Shown here: positions 1 through 8,653 of the stretch, piece after piece
Position numbering within the stretch: the first letter of the stretch is position 1
Layout of the letters: each line of letters begins with the position of its first letter
Source: Desulfobacterales bacterium
GTDB taxonomy: Bacteria; Desulfobacterota; Desulfobacteria; Desulfobacterales; JAAELO01
Direction: 5' to 3'
NCBI GenBank assembly: GCA_024226555.1
Contig: JAAELO010000399.1
Span: 1 to 64,000 of the forward strand
Length of the DNA: 64,000 nucleotides
Notes under the pieces: model-generated
Told to the model about the DNA's origin: nothing
What the model saw: the letters and a program-made list of their open reading frames with translations, nothing else
Database searches by the model: none
Program-made: the position numbers and the translations under genes

Positions 1-1225
1 GATAACCCTTATATTGTGGGTCGAATGGATTTGCAGCACCTCTTATTTTAATATGCCTCATAATATGTATACTGCCTGCTTTAATGAGTTCGCAGGTCTT
101 CGGGATTCCCTTTTTGTTCTTTACTATCGTAGAGAATCCTCCAGATTTAGAACCTTTGGATAAATACTTTCTCTTTAACCACTTGGTACTTTTATTCCGG
201 TGCCTTCGTCTCATCCACCGCCACAGATCATTACGTATACAATTATCAACATATCCGAATGTTTTACTTGATACAACATGTTTATGGAAATTTGCCCAAC
301 CCCTTATTTTTGTGTTAAGGTCACGTATCAGAGCTTCTGCTTTAGAACCTCGATGTTTATGGATGGTTTCCCGGATGTTATGCAAAAAGGACTGAACATT
401 TTCTTTAGATGGTTTAATGATCAGTTTACTATTATATTTGCGAACATTTTGTCCGAGAAAATCAAAACCATTACTGATATGTGTTATTTTAGTTTTCTCT
501 TCAGAAAGTTTAAGACCTCTTTCATGAAGAAAACTTATAACAGCAGGTTTAACCATATTTTCGAGAATCTCTTTAGAATTAGCAGTGATTAGAAAATCAT
601 CCGCATACCTGATCACGTTAATTTTAGAACGTGTACGAACCTTATTACAAGTTGGTCTATAGGGGGCTGAAGATTTTGCTACATCTTCTAGTCCATCTAG
701 TACCATATTGGCAAGCGTTGGTGAAGCAACTCCACCTTGTGGTGTTCCTTTACCTGTTGGATATAAATTGCCATCTTCTTCAAATCCACATTTCAACCAT
801 CTTTTCAGAATGACTTTATCCATTGGGATATTGTCAAGCATCCATGAATGGCTGATTTCATCGAAACAGGCCTTTATATCAGCTTCCAGAATCCAGACAG
901 GAGAATGTCTTTTTGAAAGAGATATATAACACTGTCCTATTGCATCGGCACATCTTCTGTAATGTCTAAATCCATAGGAGTTAGGGTCAGCGTTTGTTTC
1001 TGCAACAGGTTCCAGTGCAAATTTATACAACGCCTGCATGGCTCTGTCTGTCATTGAAGGGATACTTAAGGGACGTTTCTTTCCATTTTTCTTTGGAATG
1101 TAGATTCTTCTGAGAGGTTTGGGTTTATACCCTTTACGCTTCAAAGTTATAATTGCATTGATTTTCTCTTTCGCTGTGGACCATTTAATTCCATCCACAC
1201 CTGCGGTTCGTTTACCTTTATGATG
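1..1225 (-). pseudogene. group II intron reverse transcriptase/maturase, 5'-truncated, runs off window edge
   Basis: The minus strand is open from 1225 to the window edge and translates as a group II intron-encoded protein (LtrA family). The reverse-transcriptase core is clear: KRTAGVDG near 1186-1210, GTPQGGVASP in the middle, and the catalytic YADDFLITAN at about 580-610. A maturase (domain X)-like part follows, with RGWANFHK and an Arg-rich RWMRRRHRNK segment. The C-terminus lies beyond position 1. The N-terminus is damaged: an in-frame TAA sits at 1226-1228, just before HHKGKRTAGVDG, and no convincing start or RBS precedes it. The family usually has several tens of residues before this motif, so it is probably frameshifted or truncated. 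Codons upstream in another frame read through 1228-1330 but do not form a recognisable LtrA N-terminus. It is probably an inactive intron relic; the ribozyme domains V/VI would lie left of the window. Confidence 0.85.
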
Positions 1226-1389
1226 TTAAAACAACAGAGATTTATACACATGTTATGAAGAGAGATATTGATGGTGTTAAGAGCCCACTTGATTTGCTTT
1301 GATTGTAAATTCTCTTTTAAAGACAAACCAATCCAGCTTTTTTACAAAATGTGTTTGTTAAACTTTTAAAAAGTTTAGGTTTTAATAAT

Positions 1390-1573
1390 GGGAATCTCTA
1401 AAAACTGCTTTTTATCTAAATTACTGCGTTACGAGAAAAAAAAACTGTAAACTTTATAAAACAAAATCTTTTTATAAACGAATCGGTTCGTTACATTTTT
1501 CTCAAGCCTTGTATCTTATAAAATTGAAAATTTTATAAGAGTTTCAACCAAAAATCTAGTTTTTAGAGGTTCC
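1390..1573 (+). repeat. dispersed AT-rich repeat, copy 1
   Basis: It begins GGGAATCTCTAAAAACTGC and ends TTTTTAGAGGTTCC, an imperfect inverted terminal pair. Internal blocks shared with the other copies are CTGTAAACTTTATAAA, CTTTTTATAAACGAATC and the CGTTA-ATTTTTCT block. It lies in the 1226-1611 gap between the intron relic and mntP; the rest of the gap (1229-1389, 1574-1611) shows nothing recognisable. Strand + means that the AATTCTAATTATTAGAGG-type end is on the right. Confidence 0.85.
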
Positions 1574-1611
1574 TTGCATGAGGTTCAATTAAGATGGCTT
1601 ATGCAATTTCT

Positions 1612-2181
1612 TTAAAAAACACCATTTTCATAAAGAACTTTTATTCCAATAAGAAAAAGGAAGATCCCACCAAAAATCTCTCCATATTTCTGAATCTTTG
1701 GTAGTTTACCGAGTTTCTGACCAATATTCAGACCCATGATGGTAAAAAGACAGGCAACAATTCCGATAATTAGAGAGGGAAAAAAGATAGAATCTGTAAC
1801 CATCGATAGACTAAAGCCAATTGCAAGAGCATCAATGCTGGTGGCAACAGAAAGTATTACAAGTGATAGTCCTTTTGTTGGGTCTTTCTTGTGGATTTCA
1901 GAATCATCCTCCTTGAATGATTCTTTAATCATATTGAACCCAACGCAAACAAGCAGAATAAAAGCTATCCAGTGGGTGTAGTCTTTAACAAAAAATTTAG
2001 CTGAATGACCTAAAAACCAACCAAAAATAGGCATTAAGGCCTGGAAAAGTCCAAAATGCCAGGAAAGTCTGAAGAACTGCCTTAAATTAACTTTTTTTAG
2101 GGAAATTCCAACGGAGAGAGAAACAGCAAAGGCATCTATAGCAAGTGCAACAGCAACTCCGAAAATTGTGAAAAAATCCAT
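1612..2181 (-). CDS. mntP: manganese efflux pump MntP
   Basis: A 189-residue integral membrane protein of the MntP (YebN) family, which exports Mn2+ across the inner membrane. Visible features are about six hydrophobic segments and the two family-typical acidic motifs: DAFAVSLSVG near residues 16-25 in the first helix, and its internal-duplicate partner SIDALAIGFS near residue 115. Length matches the family. A charged cytoplasmic stretch, KEDDSEIHKKDPTKG, separates the two halves. It stands alone; repeat copies 1 and 2 lie on its two sides. I looked for a yybP-ykoY manganese riboswitch in the 80 bases upstream and did not see one. The start ATG at 2181 fits the family N-terminus. Confidence 0.93.
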   Translation of the reverse strand: MDFFTIFGVAVALAIDAFAVSLSVGISLKKVNLRQFFRLSWHFGLFQALMPIFGWFLGHSAKFFVKDYTHWIAFILLVCVGFNMIKESFKEDDSEIHKKDPTKGLSLVILSVATSIDALAIGFSLSMVTDSIFFPSLIIGIVACLFTIMGLNIGQKLGKLPKIQKYGEIFGGIFLFLIGIKVLYENGVF

Positions 2182-2264
2182 TGAAAATGATCCTAAAGGA
2201 ATAGTTAGTTTATTAAATTAAAAGACAATACTATAGAAGGTCTCTCAAAAAAAATTAATTTTTA

Positions 2265-2456
2265 GGGAACCTCTAAAAACTGATCTTTGACCGAAATACT
2301 GTGTTACTCGAAATAAAAAAATGTTGTAATGTTTATAAATAAAAGCTTTTTATAAACGAATCGCCTCGTTATTTATTTCTCATGCAGAGATTTTATAAAA
2401 CTAAAGCTTTTATAAACGCTGTATTTCAATAAAATTTCTAATTTTTAGAGGCTCCC
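2265..2456 (+). repeat. dispersed AT-rich repeat, copy 2
   Basis: Near full length. The left end is GGGAACCTCTAAAAACTG and the right end TTTTTAGAGGCTCCC. It contains TTGTAATGTTTATAAATAA, AGCTTTTTATAAACGAATC, CTCGTTATTTATTTCT and GCAGAGATTTTATAAAACT, all shared with copies 5, 11 and 12. It fills most of the 2182-2578 gap; the flanks show nothing else. Confidence 0.9.
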
Positions 2457-2578
2457 TTTATTGAAAAGATCATGGATTCCTGACTCAGATTTGATCAAAA
2501 AACAAACCAAATATTCTCAGGAATGAAAACCCAATCTGACTTTTATAAAAATTGTGTTGGTATTTATAATCTTAATTT

Positions 2579-3385
2579 TTACTTTGGTAAATACTTCCTG
2601 AAAATTCTTTCGGAAACACCGTTCTTCTGGATCTTCGAAATTGCCTGATTTATCTTGGTTAACAATTCCTGAGCTCTGGAAGAGGTTTTAGCGATAGAGA
2701 TATGAAACGTCGTAGGATTAACACCGGGAAGTTTCATGCTTTTAATACTGGGGGGGAGTTTATAGGCGCCAGTCGCTATCCCTCCATATATTATTTCGAT
2801 TGAACTACCTAAAACATCACAACGACCTGCATCTATTTTTTTTAGAGCAATTGGTATATTTTTCGCCCCTTGATCAATCTTTACGCTTCTTAAGAGCCCA
2901 TATTTTTTATAATATTTCTCATAGCTATACCCAGTAACTCCACAAAACGTAAATTTATTCAAGTCCGAAAGTTTCTTGAATGGTAATCCATCAGGAAATT
3001 TTTTCTCTGAATAAAACAGTCCTTGATGCGTTGAATAGATAGGCAATGACAAATAAAAATTTTTCAATTTTTCCTTACTATAACCACCATCAATGAATAT
3101 TTCAAATTTTCGTCTTTTTCCAAAATTTTTGACTTCATAAAGGCATCGTTTCCAAGGTCGTTTGTTTACCGAATACTTCAGCCCGATAATTTTGAATATT
3201 TCCTTCAACAGATCTTGTGTAATGCCAATTTGACGGGATTTATCCGCTATCCCATTAACTCTTGGAAAATAAGTGAAAGGTGCCCAATCCTCCTCATCAC
3301 TGCAGATGTTAACCGGTTCAGCAATAGCTTGATTCATTGAACAGAAAATATAAAATAATGTGGTTATAATAATTAAAAATTTCAT
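2579..3385 (-). CDS. periplasmic solute-binding protein (ABC-type family 3-like)
   Basis: 268 residues with a clear Sec signal peptide (a hydrophobic stretch of about residues 2-15 and a cleavage-type AIAEP at 20-24). The mature part resembles the amino-acid-binding SBP_bac_3 family: an N-terminal NICSDEEDWAPFTYF, then GITQDLLKEIFKIIGLKYSVNKRPWKRCLYEV, and a hinge region with FCGVTGYSYEKYYKKYG. Proteins of this kind that lack permease genes nearby are common in anaerobic deltaproteobacteria. No permease or ATPase gene is adjacent, so the ligand and any transporter partner are unknown; it could also be a sensor-like periplasmic protein. The ATG at 3385 has CTCC/AGGAG-like bases upstream on the coding strand (AAAGGAGTATATG). 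Confidence 0.8.
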   Translation of the reverse strand: MKFLIIITTLFYIFCSMNQAIAEPVNICSDEEDWAPFTYFPRVNGIADKSRQIGITQDLLKEIFKIIGLKYSVNKRPWKRCLYEVKNFGKRRKFEIFIDGGYSKEKLKNFYLSLPIYSTHQGLFYSEKKFPDGLPFKKLSDLNKFTFCGVTGYSYEKYYKKYGLLRSVKIDQGAKNIPIALKKIDAGRCDVLGSSIEIIYGGIATGAYKLPPSIKSMKLPGVNPTTFHISIAKTSSRAQELLTKINQAISKIQKNGVSERIFRKYLPK

Positions 3386-3859
3386 ATACTCCTTTCACTA
3401 TAGTGTAAAGGGTTATGAAAAAATAAAACTGTTTTTAAGCGTTCGTGTAAGTGGTTTATTCTTATTATCCCTCTTCTCTCAGTCCATGCTGTATGTGGAC
3501 CTTCCGACCCCAGTCAACCATAAATATTTGTAATAAATGTGAAACTTATGCTTTGGATGTATTATTCGTAATTAGAAATTAATTGTTAAGTAAGAGACGT
3601 AATACTATGGATCAACACAGTCAATGTAAATATTATAATATTGGAGGATACAAGCTTTGTCAATTAATGCTTTTAAGCAGGTCACATTTTACACAAGAAA
3701 CAAAATAAATGGGAAAAAGTCGAATTCGGGTCAACCCCCTTTTTTATGGAGACTTTTTATTCGTAATATAACCCCTTAATCTTATTGTAAATATCAAATT
3801 TTTATTTTTACTATAGGAATATTGAGCTACAATAAAACAAAAAAGATTTAATTTTGTTT
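3386..3859. other. intergenic region without recognised gene
   Basis: About 470 bases between the solute-binding protein and the degenerate repeat next to tyrA. The segment 3470-3525 is less AT-rich than its surroundings and may be a relic of something larger, but no ORF with family signatures was found on either strand. A 33-codon frame at 3607-3708 (+) was judged too weak to call. Confidence 0.5.
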
Positions 3860-3990
3860 GCTTCTCGTTAATCCAACAAAAAACTGTCGTAAATTCAGCC
3901 CGTTATTTTTTTTGTAGATTTTATAAATCTAAAAGCTTTTATAAACGTTATGCCTTTTATTTCGACAAAATTCTAATTATTAGAGGTTCC
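3860..3990 (+). repeat. dispersed AT-rich repeat, copy 3, left end missing
   Basis: The right end AATTCTAATTATTAGAGGTTCC is intact and stops 5 bases before the tyrA stop codon. The interior keeps CAGCCCGTTATTTTTTTT and AAAAGCTTTTATAAACG. The left terminal repeat is not recognisable, so the left boundary is approximate. It would sit in the 3' untranslated end of the aromatic operon. Confidence 0.75.
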
Positions 3991-3995
3991 TCTAA

Positions 3996-4832
3996 TTAAA
4001 AATTGGATTGGCTAACAACCGTTTTAAGAAATTGGTTGCTCTCATTTAGTCCGTGTTCGCAAAAATCACCAAAGAAACTTTTAATATCTTCAAGATAAGC
4101 AACTCTGTTTTCATGGTCGTTACAGAGTACATCACTTGCATTTGAAAGGTTGTTTAAGAAAAGATCCAGAGTTTCTTTAAAGTATTTATTATCACCAACT
4201 AATGTGGAATATAGATGAAGATCCTGGGCAAAAAGTCTTCCTATAATATCAGTATTGATTCGAAATATTGGAGTTGATAAAGATGTAATCTTATCTGGTG
4301 TTAAACCAAGATCTTTTAGAGTTTTTCCCATGGTTATAGTTATTATGTGAGTTAAGCTTTGGGCAACAGCCATATGTTTATCGTGCTCATCTGCAGCTAT
4401 TTCAGAAACAACAGCTCCATTTTCTGTAAATAGAGATTTTAAGAAAGATAAGTGTCTATCTCCTTTGCCTTCACAGAATATAATATTATGACCTGCTATA
4501 GAGTTTGAGAAAGGTCCAAACATTGGATGAATACCAAGAACACTGGATTTACTCTTACTATTCATCATGGCTACAATATCTTCTTTCTGGGAGCATACAT
4601 CTGCAAGAAGTTGGTTTTCGTTAAGATGAGGACCAATTTCCTCGGTGATTTTAAGAGCTGCTTTAATTGGTGTACTTATTAAAACAATATCACTTTTTTT
4701 TGATAGTTCTATATTTGTAAGTTCTGTAGCAACATCAGATATCAGGACTTTAATTCCATTACTTTCAAAGAAGGTCTGAAACCATTTACCCATACTTCCC
4801 ATACCACCAATAATTCCTATAACCCTTTTCAT
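3996..4832 (-). CDS. tyrA: prephenate dehydrogenase (TyrA)
   Basis: 278 residues. It carries out NAD(P)-dependent oxidative decarboxylation of prephenate (or arogenate) on the way to tyrosine. The N-terminal Rossmann glycine motif is GIIGGMGSMGKWF (residues 6-18), followed by the catalytic-domain signature LGIHPMFGPF (about residues 98-107), in which His and the GPF segment are typical of TyrA. AADEHDKHMAVAQSLTH follows near residue 145. It is monofunctional, without a chorismate mutase or ACT domain, consistent with the mutase residing on PheA upstream. It is the last gene of the aromatic operon and its ATG overlaps the aroC stop by 4 bases (4829-4832), suggesting translational coupling. Confidence 0.92.
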   Translation of the reverse strand: MKRVIGIIGGMGSMGKWFQTFFESNGIKVLISDVATELTNIELSKKSDIVLISTPIKAALKITEEIGPHLNENQLLADVCSQKEDIVAMMNSKSKSSVLGIHPMFGPFSNSIAGHNIIFCEGKGDRHLSFLKSLFTENGAVVSEIAADEHDKHMAVAQSLTHIITITMGKTLKDLGLTPDKITSLSTPIFRINTDIIGRLFAQDLHLYSTLVGDNKYFKETLDLFLNNLSNASDVLCNDHENRVAYLEDIKSFFGDFCEHGLNESNQFLKTVVSQSNF

Positions 4833-5881
4833 GAAATAGTCCTCTGTCTTAATATATGGTCAGCAATAACTATACTAATCATAGCCTCACATACAACGTT
4901 AATTCTTGGAATTGGTGATATATCATGCCTGCCTTTTGTTGATATTTTCATTTGATTATTATCAATATCAACAGTAGCTTGCTCAATAAGAATAGATGGA
5001 ATAGGTTTTACAGCAATACGAACTATAATGTCATCTCCATTTGATATTCCTGCAAGTATTCCACCTGCATTATTAGAAGTAAAACCATCTGGTGTTATTT
5101 CGTCGTTATTCTGAGAACCTCGTAATTTAGTTGCTTCAAAACCATTTCCAATCTCAACACCTTTTACAGCACCAATGCTCATTACAGCTTTTGCAATATC
5201 AGCATCCAATTTATCAAATACTGGTTCTCCAAGGCCTGAAGGTACATTTTTAACTATAACTTCTACGACACCTCCTACAGAATCACCGGCTTTTATAGCA
5301 CTTACAACCTCTTTATCCATAAGTTTAAAAGCTTCCATATCAGGGCATAGAAAAGGATTTTTACTTATATCATTCAGATTGAATTGTACTGCCTTGATTC
5401 CAGCAAACTCTTTTGTATATGAAATAATTTCAATATTTTCACTTTTTAATATCTGCATTGCAACACTTCCTGCTGCAACTCTTCCTGCTGTCTCTCTTCC
5501 TGATGACCTTCCGCCACCTCTGTAATCACGGATTCCATATTTTTTCTGATATGTGATGTCACCATGCCCAGGTCTGAAAATATCTTTTATTTCACTGTAA
5601 TCTCTTGATTTGGCATCTTTATTTTCAATAAAGATCATTATAGGAGTGCCGGTTGTTTTACCTTCAAATACACCTGAAACAATATTTGCTTTATCTTTTT
5701 CTTTTCTTCCGGTGCTTGCTTTGGATCCACCGGGTTTTCTTCTATCCATTAATTCCTGAACAATCTCCTCTGTTAGATCAAGCATTGGTGGACATCCATC
5801 TATAGTTACACCAATACTCTTTCCATGGGATTCTCCGAAAGTAGTAATTTTAAAAATATGACCAAAAGAGTTTCCAGGCAT
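4829..5881 (-). CDS. aroC: chorismate synthase
   Basis: 350 residues. It converts 5-enolpyruvylshikimate-3-phosphate to chorismate with reduced FMN. Family motifs are plain: FGESHGKSIGVTIDG at residues 15-29, the RPGHGD near residue 103, then YRGGGRSSGRETAGRVAAG. Length is normal. The codon order in the operon is aroK-aroC-tyrA with only 13 bases to aroK and an overlap with tyrA. The start ATG at 5881 gives the standard short MPGNSFG N-terminus. A flavin reductase is needed by monofunctional enzymes; none is visible in the operon. Confidence 0.97.
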   Translation of the reverse strand: MPGNSFGHIFKITTFGESHGKSIGVTIDGCPPMLDLTEEIVQELMDRRKPGGSKASTGRKEKDKANIVSGVFEGKTTGTPIMIFIENKDAKSRDYSEIKDIFRPGHGDITYQKKYGIRDYRGGGRSSGRETAGRVAAGSVAMQILKSENIEIISYTKEFAGIKAVQFNLNDISKNPFLCPDMEAFKLMDKEVVSAIKAGDSVGGVVEVIVKNVPSGLGEPVFDKLDADIAKAVMSIGAVKGVEIGNGFEATKLRGSQNNDEITPDGFTSNNAGGILAGISNGDDIIVRIAVKPIPSILIEQATVDIDNNQMKISTKGRHDISPIPRINVVCEAMISIVIADHILRQRTIS

Positions 5882-5894
5882 AATTAAATTCCTT

Positions 5895-6425
5895 TTAAAT
5901 TTTTAAACCACGTTCTTTAATTGTATTAACTATGTTAATGGATATATCTTCCAAATTAATCTCATCTGTATTAATTGAAAAATCACAGGATTTTTCATAA
6001 AGAGGTGTTCTTTTTGAAAGTGTTTCATTAATTTCAGCTTCAAGATCAGTATCAAGTAAGCTGGGTCTTTTTGAAGCTGTGTTTACATCAGAAACCATCC
6101 TTTCAAAAATAGTCTCCTTTGACGCTGTAAGCCAAACAACAATCCCACTTCTTCTTAAATTACTAATATTTGAGCTATTCAGGATAACACCACCACCGGT
6201 TGAAACAATAGTTTTATCAAGGAAACTAATATTTCTGATAGCTTCCTTTTCTCGTTTTCTGAATTTATCCCAACCTTCCTCTTCAACCATTTCAGATATA
6301 GTTGTGTTATACTCTTTTTCTACTTCTTCATCTGAATCAACAAAAGGCCATTTAAGGTATTTACTCAAAAGTTCTCCAACAGTAGTTTTTCCGGTACATC
6401 TGTAACCTATCAAAAAAATATTCAT
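5895..6425 (-). CDS. aroK: shikimate kinase
   Basis: 176 residues. It phosphorylates shikimate at the 3-hydroxyl using ATP. The Walker A motif is GYRCTGKT (residues 7-14), the shikimate-binding DSDEEVE is near residue 31, the GGGVI motif near 77-81, and the lid region around KRPSLLD. Cytoplasmic, standard length. It is separated from the upstream aroA by repeat copy 4 and so is the first gene after a structured intra-operon spacer. It is followed after 13 bases by aroC. Confidence 0.96.
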   Translation of the reverse strand: MNIFLIGYRCTGKTTVGELLSKYLKWPFVDSDEEVEKEYNTTISEMVEEEGWDKFRKREKEAIRNISFLDKTIVSTGGGVILNSSNISNLRRSGIVVWLTASKETIFERMVSDVNTASKRPSLLDTDLEAEINETLSKRTPLYEKSCDFSINTDEINLEDISINIVNTIKERGLKI

Positions 6426-6439
6426 TTTAATTCTCTATT

Positions 6440-6568
6440 GGGAACCTCTAATAATTAGAATTTTTGATGAAATACAAGGCATAACAAAAAACAACGGGTT
6501 GATTTTACTACAGTTTTATTTTTGTTGTAACGATGTATTTCGCAAAAAGATCAGTTATTAGAGGTTCC
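6440..6568 (-). repeat. dispersed AT-rich repeat, copy 4, inside the aromatic operon
   Basis: A compact 129-bp copy with both termini: GGGAACCTCTAATAATTAG on the left and CAGTTATTAGAGGTTCC on the right. It lies directly against the aroA stop codon (6569-6571) and 14 bases upstream of the aroK ATG, so the operon transcript would carry it as a potential long hairpin. Confidence 0.92.
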
Positions 6569-7828
6569 TTATTTATAAAGTTGATCGAAAACATCCCAGT
6601 AGTTTGGGAAAGATTTTGCAACACACATCTCATCGTTAATTTTAATTCCAGGAGTAACAAGTCCTGCTAAGGAAAAGCTCATTGCCATTCTGTGATCATC
6701 ATAGGTATCTATTACTGCTTCTTTTGCCCCACCACCTGTAATAAAGAGCTTATCATCTGTACAACTTGCTTTTACACCCATTTTTTGAAGTTCTGCAACT
6801 GTACAGTTTAGTCTGTCACATTCTTTAGCTTTTAAGTGAGAAACATTATTAATTATAGTTTCACCCTCAGCAAAAGCTGCAACAACTGCTAAAGTTGGTG
6901 CAACATCCGGCATATCAGACATATCAGCATTAATAGCTTTAAGTGGTTTTCCAAGAACTGAGATTCCATCGGTTTCAACTTTAATATCACAACCCATCTC
7001 TTCAAGGAGTTTAACAAACTTAACATCACCCTGAACAGAAGATGTTGATATATTATTCACTTTGATTTTTTTACCTGTGATAGCTGCTGCACCCCAGTAG
7101 TAACTCGCATTTGAACAATCAGGTTCAACAACATACTGACCTGATTTATAAACCTGATTACCTTCAACAAAGAATTTTCTATAACCATCCTGTTCAATCT
7201 TTATACCAGCTCTTTCCATTATATCAATAGTCATATCTATATATGGTTTACTAACAGGCTCTGATGGAAGTGATATCTCAACTCCATTAATAGAGAAAGG
7301 GGATATTAGTAAAAGGGCAGAAAGATACTGGCTGCTTATGCTACAATCAACAGATATTTTACCTCCGTTAATTCTGGCTCCTTTGACAGATACAGGTGGA
7401 CAACTGTTTTTGTTAACAGAAAAAGCATTAACATCCAATTGTGAAAGTGCATCTAATAGATCACTAATTGGGCGTTCGTGCATTCTATCTGTTCCGGTAA
7501 GTAAATAGGTACCATTTCCAATTGCAGCGATACCTGTTAATAATCTTAAGGAAGTTCCTGAATTAGCAAGATATATCTCGCTGTTTTTATATGGGAAAAT
7601 TCCTGAATTTCCATATATTGTAAAAATATTATTATCTTCTTCTATATCAACGCCCATCGTTTTAAGAGCTTTAATAGTAAGAAGGGTATCTTCACTTTGA
7701 AGACAGTTTTCAACTTTAGAAATTCCATTTGAAAGTGAAGCTGCAATTAAGCTTCTGTGTGAATAGCTTTTTGAACCGGGAATAGTAACTGATGTATCTT
7801 TCAGTTCTCCGGTTTTGATCTCTTTCAT
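6569..7828 (-). CDS. aroA: 3-phosphoshikimate 1-carboxyvinyltransferase (EPSP synthase)
   Basis: 419 residues. It transfers enolpyruvate from PEP to shikimate-3-phosphate. Motifs include PGSKSYSHRSLIAASLS at residues 18-34, LANSGTSLRLLTG near 86-98 (the PEP-site LxNxGTxxR pattern), SSQYLSALLLISP, and KAKECDRLNCTVAELQKMG in the second half, with DHRMAMSFSLAGL near the end. Length is typical. The gene starts 3 bases after the aroE stop. Its stop codon is at the boundary of repeat copy 4, which separates it from aroK. Confidence 0.97.
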   Translation of the reverse strand: MKEIKTGELKDTSVTIPGSKSYSHRSLIAASLSNGISKVENCLQSEDTLLTIKALKTMGVDIEEDNNIFTIYGNSGIFPYKNSEIYLANSGTSLRLLTGIAAIGNGTYLLTGTDRMHERPISDLLDALSQLDVNAFSVNKNSCPPVSVKGARINGGKISVDCSISSQYLSALLLISPFSINGVEISLPSEPVSKPYIDMTIDIMERAGIKIEQDGYRKFFVEGNQVYKSGQYVVEPDCSNASYYWGAAAITGKKIKVNNISTSSVQGDVKFVKLLEEMGCDIKVETDGISVLGKPLKAINADMSDMPDVAPTLAVVAAFAEGETIINNVSHLKAKECDRLNCTVAELQKMGVKASCTDDKLFITGGGAKEAVIDTYDDHRMAMSFSLAGLVTPGIKINDEMCVAKSFPNYWDVFDQLYK

Positions 7829-7831
7829 CTT

Positions 7832-8653
7832 TTACCTCTTTGTTAGTTCCTCTAAAACAGCATTTTTCATCTCGATATAAGGACCTTTTAAACCTGTCCA
7901 TGCTTCAAATTGAAGAACTGCCTGATTAACAAACATTTCTATGCCATTAACAGTAATACAACCTTTTTTTTCAGCATCTTTTAACAGTTTTGTTTTCAAA
8001 GGGTTATACACAATATCCATAACAACCTGTTTACTATGCAGACTATTTAAATCAATTGGAGATGAATCGACATTTGGGTGCATTCCAAGGGAGGTGGTAT
8101 TTATTAAAATATCAAAATCAGAAACGTTGATTTTATCTAATCCTGTAAATTCACAGGACAGAAAATTTGCAAGATCAACACCTTTTTGCGTTGTTCGGTT
8201 AGTTATGGTCAAATCACCAGAGCTTTTATTAATACCATAACCTATAGCTCTTGCAGAACCTCCTGAACCAAAGATAAGGATTTTTTTATCTTTGATTTCA
8301 GTTTTGATTTTTAATGCTTTTATCGCTCCATCACAATCTGTATTTAATCCTTTAAGAACTCCATTCTCATTTATAATAGTGTTAACAGCACCAATATCTT
8401 CAGCTGTTTTATCAATATAATCCAGAGAATTCATAACTTCAAGTTTATGAGGAATAGTAATGCTCGCCCCCTTAATTCCAAGAGCACGAATTCCTTCAAT
8501 TGAAGTTTTAATATCTTCTACTTTAAAAGCAACATAAGCTCCATTAAATTTTGTCACTTTAAAAGCCAGATTATGAATTAAAGGGCTTAAGCTGTGGGCA
8601 ACCGGGTTGCCGATTACACAAAACAGAGAAGTGTTGGAATCGATATTAGTCAA
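7832..8653 (-). CDS. aroE: shikimate 5-dehydrogenase
   Basis: 273 residues. It reduces 3-dehydroshikimate to shikimate with NADPH. Substrate-binding motif GNPVAHSLSPLIHN is at residues 15-28, the catalytic Lys motif TIPHKLEVM near 66-74, and the nucleotide motif FGSGGSARAIGYG near 127-139. It is monofunctional: no dehydroquinate dehydratase domain is fused, although such AroD-AroE fusions exist elsewhere. It overlaps pheA by 8 bases (8646-8653). The dehydroquinate dehydratase needed between AroB' and AroE is not in this window. Confidence 0.96.
   Translation of the reverse strand: MTNIDSNTSLFCVIGNPVAHSLSPLIHNLAFKVTKFNGAYVAFKVEDIKTSIEGIRALGIKGASITIPHKLEVMNSLDYIDKTAEDIGAVNTIINENGVLKGLNTDCDGAIKALKIKTEIKDKKILIFGSGGSARAIGYGINKSSGDLTITNRTTQKGVDLANFLSCEFTGLDKINVSDFDILINTTSLGMHPNVDSSPIDLNSLHSKQVVMDIVYNPLKTKLLKDAEKKGCITVNGIEMFVNQAVLQFEAWTGLKGPYIEMKNAVLEELTKR

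Noticed and set aside
84-929. Several plus-strand frames over the left end of the window
   Set aside because: They are antisense to the group II intron reverse transcriptase, whose minus-strand frame carries the family motifs.
3607-3708. 33-codon plus-strand frame starting ATG GAT CAA CAC with two Cys
   Set aside because: A weak RBS-like AGAGACG is upstream, but length, composition and position give no support; it may be chance.
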